The translations under genes and the position numbers were made by a program. DNA of 43,076 bases from an uncultured Faecalibacterium sp. (GTDB taxonomy: Bacteria > Bacillota > Clostridia > Oscillospirales > Ruminococcaceae): positions 1 through 43,076 of the forward strand of contig CALWZL010000012.1 of NCBI GenBank assembly GCA_944385995.1, given 5' to 3'. Shown one piece after another: positions 6,472 to 15,354 of this stretch; the stretch's first letter is position 1; every line of letters begins with the position of its first letter. The notes beneath the pieces were generated by a model. The model saw nothing but the letters and a program-made list of their open reading frames with translations. It was not told the DNA's origin and did not search any database.

Positions 6472-8598
6472 TTAACGTATTCTCAAGATCCTGCACACCT
6501 TACGGCGGGTCAGGCGGTAAACGCCATACAGCACGGCAGACAACACCGCCATCACGGCGATGCAGGTACCTATACCGGCCCTTTCCCCTGGTGTAAACTG
6601 GTTGTCATTGAAGTAAAGGATCATTCCATAAAAGGCACTGATCACCGTTGTTCCCACCACAGCAGGCACCAGAAAGACCCGGGAAATTTGCCCCCGCACT
6701 GTCTGGAACAGGTAGGCGTTGGGTGCGCCCAGATGCCGCAGATCATCGTATACCCTGGCATTGGTCACGGCAATGGTCATGCAGCGGGTGAAAGCAATCA
6801 CAAGCACCGCTGCAAAGCAGATCAAGGCAATGAACACAAACAGCATCAGAAAAACGGCCATGGTGGTCACAAAATCGTTTTGGTCCAGAACCCGGAACTG
6901 GGGCATATAAAGCCAGTAGTTTCGGAAATCCGATGTGTCGCACTGGTCGTAATCCACCACTGGAAGATCATACGCCTTCAAACATTCCGGATCATCATAG
7001 TCATAGCTACCCTTCTCTGCAATTTGCAATTGCCGGATCACAGGGTCCCAGGCGTCGAAAACTTCCACTTCCGGGCTGGCACGACGCACCATTTCGTGGA
7101 ACAAAGCATCTGCAAAGGGATAACTGGACTGGACATCCGCTACATTGAAACAGACGTAGGTCTGCTTCCAGTAGTCGGTCAGGCCATTGGTAATGGCTGC
7201 GTAATCCCCGTCATCCAGCACATAACAGCCAAGCAGCATGGTATACTGCAGGGGCTCGACCGGAGTAACCTTTAGGCTCTGCCCGGTCACCATATTGGTG
7301 ACAATGGTTACATTGCCGCCTGACATATAGCTGCTGCCCCCGTCATCATCCAGTACATTGGCGCAGGTACCCGGGGCCAGATCCACCGCCTGACCCGTCA
7401 GGGCATTCCATGCCGACTCAGAGAAAAAGGTCCCGCCGGAAGCAATCTCACTGTACTCGGTGGTATAGGTGACACCCAAAACACCATTGTCCTGTTCCAC
7501 CGACACCATGCCATCGCCGCCCAAAGAGGCTGCCTCTGCCTGGGCCCAGGAAGTAATCTCCACATTGTAGTCCTGGGCCATGGATTCCACTTCCCTTTGC
7601 CCTATCTGCTCCTGGTCCTTGCGCATGTGCCAGGCAAAATCCACCGGACGGCTGGAGAAACTGTAGGAAGAATTGCTGCTCATGGTAGGGGTATAAAAGG
7701 CTGCAAAATAAGCTCCAGCAATCAGGAGTGTCATTACCAGCATGGTCCGCACCGTCTGCCTGCCCTGGAATTTCATCATGGAAGTGGTAATCAGATTCTG
7801 ATAGGCCTTTCCTTTGCGCCACCCATTCACCACCGTGTGGAGCAGAATCATATAGACGCCGATCAGCGCTGGCAGATAGAAGATACTGCTCACGATGGCC
7901 GGCGGATACCAATGGGTCACATTGATAAAAAAGCTCGGCATCATGTAACCGGCCAGTCCTCCCGCAACCGCCAGCAGGATGCCTGCCCATCCATACCAGC
8001 GCTTTACCTCATGAATCGGCTCGGAACGGTGGGATTCCTGCACCACGTCCATGATGTTGGTGGTGCGGACAGCCCGGCCGCCCATCCAGAACAGGGCTGC
8101 CACCACATAGGCCGCAAAAAGCAGGGACAGCAAATAGGCTGCCGGGGCAAAGGTCAGGGCCATCTCCTGGGAGTCCACTAGAAACAGCCGGAACAGCTGC
8201 CAGACGCCCCAGGCCAGCGGGCCCCCCAGAGCAGCTCCCGCTGCACAGGATGCCAGGGACAGCACCGCCAGTTCCTTTCCCATTTCGGCCCACAGCTGCC
8301 GTCGGGCGGCTCCCAGGGCCAGGAAAAGACCGGTTTCCCGGGATTTCTGCCGGAAGAACAGCCCCGCCGCATAGGCCGTAAAGACGGCGCATCCCACCAC
8401 CGCCAGCACAAAAATCATCATCACCTGTTTGCGGGAATCGCCGCCCTCGGGCAGCACCGACAGAATGGTGGGGGAACGCATCATACAGCTGTAAGCTGTC
8501 ATCAGCAAAACCGAAAAGAAGCTGCATCCTGCCAGCAGAGCGTAACGGCTCTTGTTTTTGCGGCGCAGCACCCTGCATACCTCTGAAAAATGCCGCAT
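6472..8598 (-). CDS. FtsX-type ABC transporter permease
   Basis: 708 residues from the ATG at 8598, chosen for GAGGTG seven bases upstream; an in-frame GTG at 8607 is possible. One membrane helix near residues 20-42 is followed by a first FtsX block at about 60-175, then further helices to about 310. A large extracytoplasmic domain spans roughly 315-590, and the last block of three helices is at about 590-700. This matches the BceB/YtrF group of macrolide- or peptide-type exporters in length and layout. The gene overlaps or abuts its ATPase gene (stop at 8609) and forms the second gene of the pair. BceB-type proteins normally sense and remove antimicrobial peptides; the substrate here is unknown. 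Confidence 0.85.
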   Translation of the reverse strand: MRHFSEVCRVLRRKNKSRYALLAGCSFFSVLLMTAYSCMMRSPTILSVLPEGGDSRKQVMMIFVLAVVGCAVFTAYAAGLFFRQKSRETGLFLALGAARRQLWAEMGKELAVLSLASCAAGAALGGPLAWGVWQLFRLFLVDSQEMALTFAPAAYLLSLLFAAYVVAALFWMGGRAVRTTNIMDVVQESHRSEPIHEVKRWYGWAGILLAVAGGLAGYMMPSFFINVTHWYPPAIVSSIFYLPALIGVYMILLHTVVNGWRKGKAYQNLITTSMMKFQGRQTVRTMLVMTLLIAGAYFAAFYTPTMSSNSSYSFSSRPVDFAWHMRKDQEQIGQREVESMAQDYNVEITSWAQAEAASLGGDGMVSVEQDNGVLGVTYTTEYSEIASGGTFFSESAWNALTGQAVDLAPGTCANVLDDDGGSSYMSGGNVTIVTNMVTGQSLKVTPVEPLQYTMLLGCYVLDDGDYAAITNGLTDYWKQTYVCFNVADVQSSYPFADALFHEMVRRASPEVEVFDAWDPVIRQLQIAEKGSYDYDDPECLKAYDLPVVDYDQCDTSDFRNYWLYMPQFRVLDQNDFVTTMAVFLMLFVFIALICFAAVLVIAFTRCMTIAVTNARVYDDLRHLGAPNAYLFQTVRGQISRVFLVPAVVGTTVISAFYGMILYFNDNQFTPGERAGIGTCIAVMAVLSAVLYGVYRLTRRKVCRILRIR

Positions 8599-8608
8599 TT
8601 GTCTCACC

Positions 8609-9352
8609 TCATTCCTGATTCAGTTCCCGGATGGTGTCCAGCAGTTTGTCCTGGAAGGCCGTCCGGTCATCGGTCCCCTTTTCCAGGGTCTTGCAGACCA
8701 CACCGTCTTGCAGGATCACCACCTTGTCGCAGAAAGACGCAGCGTAGGAGTCATGGGTCACCATCAGGATGGTGGCCTCCAGGGCATTCCGCGCCTGCTC
8801 AAAGGACCGGATGACTGCACGGCTGGATTTGGAATCCAGGTTTCCGGTGGGCTCATCTGCCAAAATCAGCAGCGGATGATTGATGAGGGCTCGGGCCACT
8901 GCGGTGCGCTGCTTTTCACCGCCCGAAATCTCTGCCGGGTATTTATCCTTGATGGCGCTGATTCCAAATACAATGCACAGCTGATTGGCCCGCTCCTCGG
9001 TGCGGGCCGTAATGTTGTTGCCCAGGATGGCCGGCAGCAAAATGTTTTCCCGGACCGTCAGGCCGTCCAGCAGCAGAAAATCCTGAAATACAAAACCCAG
9101 CTGCTGGTTGCGGACTTTGGCCAGCTCCTCTTCCCCCAGCCGGGCCAGCTGGGTGCTGCCCAGGGTGACGCTGCCCTTATCAATGGGAATGTAACAGGAG
9201 ATACAGTTCAGCAAAGTGGTCTTGCCCGAACCGGAGGGCCCCATCACCGCCACAAACGCTCCCTTTTTGACTTCCAGAGACACCCCTTTGAGGACCTCAT
9301 AGGAAGTTTTTCCTACACGATAGGATTTGTGCAAATCCTGCACCTTCAGCAT
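8609..9352 (-). CDS. ABC transporter ATP-binding protein (BceA/MacB-type)
   Basis: 247 residues, typical for the family. Walker A GPSGSGKTT is at 38-46, the Q-loop near FVFQD at 88-91, the signature ISGGEKQR at 142-149 and Walker B LLILADEP at 161-168, followed by GNLDS and the switch histidine in VTHD. It powers the permease encoded immediately downstream. GAAAGGACGG lies about 10 to 20 bases upstream of the ATG. The gene is divergent from a LytTR/GHKL two-component system rather than the OmpR-type system usually paired with BceAB. The direct repeats next to its promoter suggest control by that LytTR protein. Confidence 0.92.
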   Translation of the reverse strand: MLKVQDLHKSYRVGKTSYEVLKGVSLEVKKGAFVAVMGPSGSGKTTLLNCISCYIPIDKGSVTLGSTQLARLGEEELAKVRNQQLGFVFQDFLLLDGLTVRENILLPAILGNNITARTEERANQLCIVFGISAIKDKYPAEISGGEKQRTAVARALINHPLLILADEPTGNLDSKSSRAVIRSFEQARNALEATILMVTHDSYAASFCDKVVILQDGVVCKTLEKGTDDRTAFQDKLLDTIRELNQE

Positions 9353-9400
9353 ATAGATCGACCGTCCTTTCCCGGTTGTATGGTTGTTTCTGACAAGTCC

Positions 9401-9429
9401 ATCCTACCAGCCCAAAAGCCCCGGTGCAA
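9401..9429 (-). promoter_or_regulatory. Promoter of the ABC exporter operon
   Basis: On the minus strand, TTGCAC (complement of 9424-9429) and TAGGAT (complement of 9401-9406) are 17 bases apart. This gives a leader of about 40 bases before the ATG at 9352. The nearest repeat (9437-9448) ends 7 bases upstream of the -35. Confidence 0.5.
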
Positions 9430-9436
9430 ACCGGGT

Positions 9437-9520
9437 TGTCATTTTTGGCATCCCCGCTGTCAAGTTTGGAGCCGCTGTGCAGCGGGATGTAATCTTTGAC
9501 GGTCTTGGTGTCAAGTTTGG
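9437..9520. repeat. Two pairs of 12-bp direct repeats, probable LytTR operators
   Basis: Four copies of a TGTCAAGTTTGG-like 12-mer start at 9437 (10/12 match), 9458 (exact), 9488 (8/12) and 9509 (exact). Within each pair the start-to-start distance is exactly 21 bases, two helical turns. That is the usual spacing of half-sites for LytTR-domain regulators such as AgrA and ComE. One pair lies just upstream of each divergent promoter. Binding by the adjacent LytTR protein is inferred. Confidence 0.6.
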
Positions 9521-9522
9521 TT

Positions 9523-9550
9523 TTGCGGAACCGGTCCAATGTGGTACAAT
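9523..9550 (+). promoter_or_regulatory. Promoter of the LytTR/GHKL operon
   Basis: TTGCGG (9523-9528) and TACAAT (9545-9550) are separated by 16 bases. The last direct repeat ends 2 bases before the -35, an activator-like position. Confidence 0.6.
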
Positions 9551-9586
9551 CAATGTAACCATAGAAAACCAACAGGAGGAATTTCT

Positions 9587-10300
9587 GTGCTGAGGATCGG
9601 GATTTGTGATGACCAGGCCCAGGCTCGTCTGCTGCTGCGGTCTGCATTGGAACGGATTCTAGACGAGCAGAATGTACAAGCCCAGTGTTTCGAGTTTTCG
9701 TCCGGCGAGACCCTGCTACAGTGGTATGAACGCCACGCGGGAGAGCTGGACCTGCTTTTTCTGGATATGGAACTCCACGCTCTGGATGGGATGGAGACGG
9801 CCCGCCGCCTTCGGGCAGTGGATCAAGAGCTGCAGCTGGTGTTTGTCACCGGCTATGCAGACCATGTGTTTGATGGCTATACGGTGGGTGCCTTGGGCTA
9901 CCTGATGAAGCCCCCCACCCGGGAACAGCTGGAATCGGTCCTTGCGCGGGCCCAGGCCGCCCTGGTGCGGCAGCTGGGCCAGGCTTTTGTATGCCGCAAT
10001 GGGGAAACTTACTACCGCATCCCGGTGGGGAAAATTCTGTATTTTGCATCTGACCGGCGGCAGGTGCAGTGTGTGACACCCGACCGCACCTATACCTTCT
10101 ACGGGAAACTGGATGAGGTAGCCGCCCAGCTGGGGGGCGGTTTTGTCCGCATCCATCAGCGATATTTGATCCGGGCCGGGGCGGTGGCCCGGCTGGAAGG
10201 CGGCGAGGTCACTTTACAGGATGGCACCCGCCTGCCAGTGAGCCGTTCCTGCCAGCAGTCCGCCCTGCTGGCCCTCACCCGGGCAGAATTGGAGGGATGA
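9587..10300 (+). CDS. LytTR-family response regulator
   Basis: 237 residues if started at the GTG at 9587, six bases after AGGAGGA. The receiver domain (1-~125) shows acidic residues DD at 8-9, phospho-acceptor Asp60 in LFLDMELHALDG, a Thr at 88 and Lys108 in YLMKPP. The LytTR DNA-binding domain occupies about 135-235, with the usual IPVGKILYFASD, VRIHQRYLI and LPVSRS segments. It would be phosphorylated by the kinase encoded 4 bases downstream and bind direct-repeat DNA. Likely targets are its own promoter and the divergent ABC exporter, given the repeats between them. The regulator type is near certain; the targets are inference. Confidence 0.93.
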   Translation: MLRIGICDDQAQARLLLRSALERILDEQNVQAQCFEFSSGETLLQWYERHAGELDLLFLDMELHALDGMETARRLRAVDQELQLVFVTGYADHVFDGYTVGALGYLMKPPTREQLESVLARAQAALVRQLGQAFVCRNGETYYRIPVGKILYFASDRRQVQCVTPDRTYTFYGKLDEVAAQLGGGFVRIHQRYLIRAGAVARLEGGEVTLQDGTRLPVSRSCQQSALLALTRAELEG

Positions 10301-10304
10301 CGCT

Positions 10305-11576
10305 ATGCTGAATTATCCCCAACTGTGGCAGAGCGGGCTCTGGCTGGCCGCGGCTGCCCTCAACGGCCTGGCCCTCTTTGGCGGCTGGGCCCATTTTGCC
10401 CAGGTTCGGCCGGGGCGGTTCTGGAAAGCTGCCCTGTTCTGCACCCTGGCCATTGCCAGCATCGCCGTCATCTGGATCGGGGACCCCAACCTGCTCTATA
10501 CCCTGCCCTTTTTCCTTCTGATGGGCCTCTTCTGCACCCGGGGCCCATGGGCGGGCCGGCTGGCCGTCACCGTGATCTTTTTCACCCTCATCATGTCGAT
10601 CAGCGCCATCCTGGACACCTATCTGGAACTACTGGATGCGCAGGCCGGCCTCAGCCAGCTGCTGCGCCTTCTATTCTACGGCGGACTGTATCTGCTGCTG
10701 CGCCGCCGGCTGCCGGAGCAGCCACCCAGTTTGTCGGGGCAGCTGTGGAATCTGGTGCTGGGGCTGGCCGCCATGCCTCTGTGCGCCCTGATCGCGGTGG
10801 TCCTGCTGACCACCCGCAAGTATGAATCCAGCGCAGTCAACGCGGTGGCCCTGAACCAGGGGCTGGTGGTGCTGCCCTTTGCTCTGTTCACCTCCCTGAT
10901 GCTTCTGCTGGCCATTTCGGTGCTGGCCCACCAGGAACGCCTGGAACGCGCCAGCCAGCTGGCCAGCCTGCGGGAAACCTATTACCAGGGCCTCCGGCAG
11001 CAGGAAACCCAGGTGCGGCGGCTGCGCCACGACCTGCGGAATCACCTGACCGTTTTGCAGGGCCTTCTGGAGGCGGGTGAACAGCACCAGGCCCTGGACT
11101 ATCTGCATCAGATGTGCGGTTCCCCTGCTCTTCAGCCCAGGGGCCGCATCTGCGAGAATGAAACCGCCAACGTGGTGCTGTCTGCCAAGCGGGAAGAGCT
11201 GGAACGGCAGGGCATCGCTGCGGATTTTGGGGTTTCTCTGCCGGAAAAGCTGTCCATTGCGGACACCGATCTCTGTGCTCTGCTGGGCAACGCTCTGGAC
11301 AACGCCATCGAAGGGGTTCAGGGTGTGCCGGACCCATGGGTCACCCTCCGCTGCAAGGCAGACAAAGGCCTGTTTATGCTGCGGGTCCTAAACCCGGTGG
11401 GCGGCACCGTCCACCCCGACCTCTCCACCACCAAGTCGGACAAACAGGCCCACGGTTTCGGTCTGCCCGGCATGGAGGAAATCACCCGACGCTATCACGG
11501 CACCCTGGAAGCAGGAATGCAAAATGGTCGTTTTGAGCTGGTGATCTGCTTTCCGATTCCGCAGAATCCAAACTGA
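10305..11576 (+). CDS. GHKL-domain sensor histidine kinase (AgrC-like)
   Basis: 423 residues. About six membrane helices fill residues 10-210. A linker leads to the phospho-acceptor His242 in RRLRHDLRNHL, with the following helix pair as dimerisation domain. The ATPase domain has the N box LGNALDNAIEG (328-338), and a G box HGFGLPGM near the end. No extracytoplasmic sensor domain is present, so the signal is probably read within the membrane, as in AgrC or BceS-like kinases. It starts 4 bases after the regulator stop, with GGAGG overlapping that stop, and ends at a terminator shared with the convergent alpha-galactosidase operon. Confidence 0.92.
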   Translation: MLNYPQLWQSGLWLAAAALNGLALFGGWAHFAQVRPGRFWKAALFCTLAIASIAVIWIGDPNLLYTLPFFLLMGLFCTRGPWAGRLAVTVIFFTLIMSISAILDTYLELLDAQAGLSQLLRLLFYGGLYLLLRRRLPEQPPSLSGQLWNLVLGLAAMPLCALIAVVLLTTRKYESSAVNAVALNQGLVVLPFALFTSLMLLLAISVLAHQERLERASQLASLRETYYQGLRQQETQVRRLRHDLRNHLTVLQGLLEAGEQHQALDYLHQMCGSPALQPRGRICENETANVVLSAKREELERQGIAADFGVSLPEKLSIADTDLCALLGNALDNAIEGVQGVPDPWVTLRCKADKGLFMLRVLNPVGGTVHPDLSTTKSDKQAHGFGLPGMEEITRRYHGTLEAGMQNGRFELVICFPIPQNPN

Positions 11577-11625
11577 AAAAGCCGCCGTACTCGGGGGATA
11601 ATCCCGTTACGGCGGCTCTGTTTAT
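11575..11625. terminator. Bidirectional terminator between convergent operons
   Basis: AGCCGCCGTA (11580-11589) pairs with TACGGCGGCT (11608-11617). A runs precede it and CTGTTT follows, so it can serve the kinase gene on the plus strand and the alpha-galactosidase operon on the minus strand. Confidence 0.8.
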
Positions 11626-13817
11626 GATTCGATGGCTTCCCGTACCAGCTCCCAGGCAAAGGCGGCGTCATCCTGCTTGACCAGGGGCGCCATCAGGCCG
11701 AGGGCGGCCAGCTCGTCCCCGCCATAGAGCTGCCCCGAAGCGGCGTCCCGGTAGAGGGTGCTTTTTTCCAGGAAGGGCAGCCGCACCGGAGTGTGGGCAA
11801 AGAGGGGGTCATACCGGGTCTGGAACACCTGCACCAGACACCGGCTGCCGTCCCCGGCCAGAACGGCCCAGCCGGTATAGGGGCCCGGCAGGTCCAGGGT
11901 GAAAAACCGGCTGAACTGGACCCAGCGCCGCTCGGCTTTCCGCCGGGCAATCTGGCTGGCAATTTCCCGGCGCTCCTCCTCGGTGAGGAGGGTCAAATCC
12001 AGCTCATAGCCCAGATTGAACAGACGGGCCGCCTGCCATCGGGTGTCCAGCGGGGTGGTGCGGCCGGTCTGGTGGTTGGGGGTGATGCTGACATGGGCCC
12101 CCATGGCCACCGGCGGATAGAGCAGGCTGTACCCCGCCTGGATGGTCAGACGGTCGTGGCCGTCGGTGTTGTCGCTGGTCCAGTTCTGGGCTACATAATA
12201 GAGCATCCCCGGGTCAAAGCGGGCCCCGCCGCTGGAACATCCCTCGATCAAAAGCCGCGGATAGGCGGCGGTGACCCGTTCCAGCAGCCGGTAGAGCCCC
12301 AGAATGTAGCGATGGGCTGTCTCCCCTTGCCGCGCCCCGGGGGCCATGGAACAGAAATCGGTGAGGGGCCGGTTCATGTCCCACTTGATGTAGTCGATGC
12401 CGCATTTCTGGAGGTAGCTGTCCAACACCCCGAAGAGATAGTCCACCACCTCGGGCCGGGACAGGTCCAGCAGGTATTCGTGGCGGCCCTGGGTCATGGG
12501 ATAACCCGGGGTCTGCAAGACCCAGTCAGGATGGGTCTGGAACAATTCGCTGTCTGCGGTGACGGCCTCCGGCTCAAACCACAGGCCGAACTTCATCCCC
12601 TTGCCATGGACAATCCGGGCCGCCGCCGGGATGCCGCCGGGCAGCTTGCGCAGGTTGCACCGCCAGTCCCCCATGGAATCATGGCTGGAATTGCCCTTGC
12701 GGAACCACCCGTCGTCCAGCACAAAGAGTTCCACCCCCAGCTGACGGGCCAGCTCGGCCTGATGTTCGATTTTGGAGAGGGTGACATCGTAGTACATCGA
12801 CTCCCAGGAGTTCAAAAGGACCGGCCGCTCCACCCCGGCGAACCGGGGCGGCATCAGATGGTGGAGGTAGAGGGCGTGGAAATTTTGCCGCAAGCCGTTG
12901 AGGCCGCCGTCGGTACAGTTGAGAATGGCCTCGGGGGTGGTAAACTTCTCCCCCGGCTCCAGATGCCAGGCGAAACCCTCGGGGTGAATCCCGATCTGGG
13001 CCCGGACCCTCCCAAACTGATCCAGCTCCACCTGGGCCAGAAAGTTCCCGCTGTAGACCAGATGGAAGCCGATGACAAGGCCCCGGTCGGCGGTGGCATC
13101 GGGGGCAGCCAGGGCGAAGAAGGGCTGGTGCTGGGGACTGCTGGACCCCCGGACGCTCTCGATCCTTTGGACCCCGTGGTGGAGCGGGAACCGCTGGATG
13201 TTGGCCTCTTTGGCGTGGGTGCCGTAAAGGGTCAGCATCTCCCAGGGCAGGGCCGGCAGTTCCAGGGAGGCGCTCTGGATGCTGCGGAGGGTCAGAGGGC
13301 GGGCGCCGGTGTTTTCGGCCACCTGATGCCGGGTCAGAATTCCCAGCCCGGCAAACAGGGTGTAATAGAGCCGCACCGTCAGCCCGGCGGCCGGGTCGGC
13401 CAGGGTGACTTCCAGAGTGGCGGTCTCACCAGGGGCGCCAAAGGTGGCGGGCAGACCCTCCAGGGCGGGCTTTTGGTCCAGCGCCCGCCAGGACACAAAG
13501 TCCAGTTCGGTGTGACAGATGCCCCCTGTTTCCACCTGGATGGCCGGAATCCTGAAATCCCCCCGGCTCCGGGCGGGATATTCAAAGGGAAAGTCATCAA
13601 AGGAGACATTGGGGACGGTGCAGTCGTCATGACAGGTGTTGTAGCCCCGCTTATAATAGACCGGCTGGCCCCCGCCGTGCCAGCTGCGGAGAGCGGGACC
13701 GAAATACCGGTGGACCAGATACCGGCCGTCCACCACCTGGATCACATAGCTGATGATGCCATTGGTGAGATGGACGGCTTGCAGGGCCTCATCGAAGAAA
13801 ATCTGCGGGTTCTGCAT
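11622..13817 (-). CDS. GH36 alpha-galactosidase
   Basis: 731 residues from the ATG at 13817, preceded by CAGGAGG. It hydrolyses terminal alpha-1,6-galactose from melibiose, raffinose and stachyose. An N-terminal beta-sandwich (about 1-325) is followed by the TIM barrel and a C-terminal beta domain. The nucleophile is Asp480 in YIKWDMNR and the acid/base is Asp549 in WTSDNTD. The substrate-site motifs VLDDGWF (366-372), LWFEPE (412-417) and EGCSSGGARFD (525-535) are all present. These positions match the well-studied tetrameric GH36 enzymes of bacilli and lactobacilli. There is no signal peptide, so it acts in the cytoplasm. It is the last gene after scrB and scrA, so galactose removal and sucrose uptake are co-expressed. 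Confidence 0.95.
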   Translation of the reverse strand: MQNPQIFFDEALQAVHLTNGIISYVIQVVDGRYLVHRYFGPALRSWHGGGQPVYYKRGYNTCHDDCTVPNVSFDDFPFEYPARSRGDFRIPAIQVETGGICHTELDFVSWRALDQKPALEGLPATFGAPGETATLEVTLADPAAGLTVRLYYTLFAGLGILTRHQVAENTGARPLTLRSIQSASLELPALPWEMLTLYGTHAKEANIQRFPLHHGVQRIESVRGSSSPQHQPFFALAAPDATADRGLVIGFHLVYSGNFLAQVELDQFGRVRAQIGIHPEGFAWHLEPGEKFTTPEAILNCTDGGLNGLRQNFHALYLHHLMPPRFAGVERPVLLNSWESMYYDVTLSKIEHQAELARQLGVELFVLDDGWFRKGNSSHDSMGDWRCNLRKLPGGIPAAARIVHGKGMKFGLWFEPEAVTADSELFQTHPDWVLQTPGYPMTQGRHEYLLDLSRPEVVDYLFGVLDSYLQKCGIDYIKWDMNRPLTDFCSMAPGARQGETAHRYILGLYRLLERVTAAYPRLLIEGCSSGGARFDPGMLYYVAQNWTSDNTDGHDRLTIQAGYSLLYPPVAMGAHVSITPNHQTGRTTPLDTRWQAARLFNLGYELDLTLLTEEERREIASQIARRKAERRWVQFSRFFTLDLPGPYTGWAVLAGDGSRCLVQVFQTRYDPLFAHTPVRLPFLEKSTLYRDAASGQLYGGDELAALGLMAPLVKQDDAAFAWELVREAIES

Positions 13818-13837
13818 GGTGAAAACCTCCTGAAAAG

Positions 13838-13892
13838 GCAGAGGCGGCCCGCGCCGCCGGAACACTGCACCGGCCCGGCGCTGCCGCCTCTG
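13838..13892 (-). other. Intercistronic stem-loop between scrA and the alpha-galactosidase gene
   Basis: CAGAGGCGGC (13839-13848) pairs with GCCGCCTCTG (13883-13892); the GC-rich interior can pair further. No T tract follows on the minus strand, so it is more likely an mRNA-processing or stability element than a terminator. Confidence 0.45.
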
Positions 13893-13928
13893 GTTGGAAG
13901 AAATGAAGGAAGGAGTGGAGAGTGTAAT

Positions 13929-15332
13929 TTACTGCTGCTGTTCCATTTTGGTGTTGAATCCGAACAGCCAGGTCAGGCCAAAGGCCACCGCAAAGGAAAT
14001 CAGGTTGACCACAATGTACCAGGGCAGCTGCTCATTGAGATAGAGCAGGGTGCCGGGGATGCCGGTGATGGACATACCGGTGGCCCGCAGGCCGATGAGG
14101 GAGGCCAGAAAGCCGCCCACGCCGCCGCCGATCATGGCCATGATGTAGGGCTTGACGAATTTCAGGTTGACACCGAAGACGGCGGGTTCGGTGATGCCCA
14201 GCAAAGCGCTGAGGCAGGAGGGATAGGCCACCTGTTTGGTCTTATTGGAAGCGGCCTTGATGGCGACGGCCAGGACAGCGCCGGCCTGGGCCACGTTGCC
14301 GCAGGTGCCGATGGGGTTCAGATAGTTCCAGCCGTCCTGGGCCAGCATGCTGATCTCCAGGAAGTTGAGGATGTGATGGATGCCAAAGATGCCCAGCAGC
14401 TGGCCAAAGCAGCCATACAGGAACCCGCCGATGCCGAAAGGCAGGAAGATGACATTTTCCACCACCACCAGGATGACCTGTTCCACGGCGTGAAGGACGG
14501 GGCCAATGGCAAACAGGGCGATGACGATGCCGAACAGCAGGGTCAGGAAGGGGGTGACAATCAGGTCGATGGCGTCGGGGACATGCTTGCGGAGCCACTG
14601 CTCAAACTTGGAGGCCAGGATACCGGTGGCGAAGGCGGGCAGCACCGAGCCCTGATAGCCCGACACCGACAGGAAACCGAAGAAGGTGAGGGGTTCGGCG
14701 GCGCCGGAACCCACGTCGTAGGCGCTGGGGAGGCTGGGACTCACCAGCATCAGGCCCAGGACGATGCCGATGACCGGGCTTCCGCCGAAGTTGCGGAAGG
14801 TGGACCAGCAGACCAGGGCGGGCAGGAAGGAAAAAGCGGTGTCGGTCAAAATCTGGGTGAAGGTCAGCAGCTGGGCGGGAACGTCGGCGGCGGTCATCCC
14901 AAAGACATTCAGGACGGCTTCCTGGGTCAGCAGGCCCCGCAGGCCCATAAACAGACCGGTGGCCACCAGTACCGGGATGATGGGAACGAACACGTCCGAG
15001 AACATCCGCACCGCCCGCTGGAAGGCATTGCCGTAGACCGGCTTTTGCTGGGGCTGGTCGGCAGTGGAAGAGACGGCGTCGGCGTGGCCCACCAGCTTCA
15101 CCACTTCATCGTAGATCCGGTTCACCAGGCCGGTGCCCAGGATGATCTGGTACTGGCCCGCGTTGAAAAACGAGCCTTTCACGTTGTCCAGGTCCTCGAC
15201 GGCCTTGGCGTCGATTTTCTCCTTGTCGGTGACGATCAGCCGCAGACGGGTGGCGCAGTGGCGGACCGAGACGATGTTTCCTTTGCCGCCTACCTTTTCG
15301 ATGATCGCGGCGGCCAGTTCTTTGTCGGACAT
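13929..15332 (-). CDS. scrA: Sucrose-family PTS transporter, EIIBC
   Basis: 467 residues from the ATG at 15332, chosen for AAAGGAGG and because the protein then starts at the EIIB domain. EIIB (about 1-80) has the phospho-cysteine Cys26 in RHCATRLRL. EIIC (about 105-460) has around ten membrane helices, with the family segments PVLVATGLFMG, GIFGIHHILNF and CLSALLGITEPAVFGVN. No EIIA domain is attached, so a separate EIIA (often a glucose-type one) must act with it. It imports sucrose with phosphorylation. The gene follows scrB by 22 bases. The next gene encodes an alpha-galactosidase, so a related alpha-galactoside substrate is also possible. Confidence 0.92.
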   Translation of the reverse strand: MSDKELAAAIIEKVGGKGNIVSVRHCATRLRLIVTDKEKIDAKAVEDLDNVKGSFFNAGQYQIILGTGLVNRIYDEVVKLVGHADAVSSTADQPQQKPVYGNAFQRAVRMFSDVFVPIIPVLVATGLFMGLRGLLTQEAVLNVFGMTAADVPAQLLTFTQILTDTAFSFLPALVCWSTFRNFGGSPVIGIVLGLMLVSPSLPSAYDVGSGAAEPLTFFGFLSVSGYQGSVLPAFATGILASKFEQWLRKHVPDAIDLIVTPFLTLLFGIVIALFAIGPVLHAVEQVILVVVENVIFLPFGIGGFLYGCFGQLLGIFGIHHILNFLEISMLAQDGWNYLNPIGTCGNVAQAGAVLAVAIKAASNKTKQVAYPSCLSALLGITEPAVFGVNLKFVKPYIMAMIGGGVGGFLASLIGLRATGMSITGIPGTLLYLNEQLPWYIVVNLISFAVAFGLTWLFGFNTKMEQQQ

Positions 15333-15354
15333 GATGGTTTCCTCCTTTATCAAA

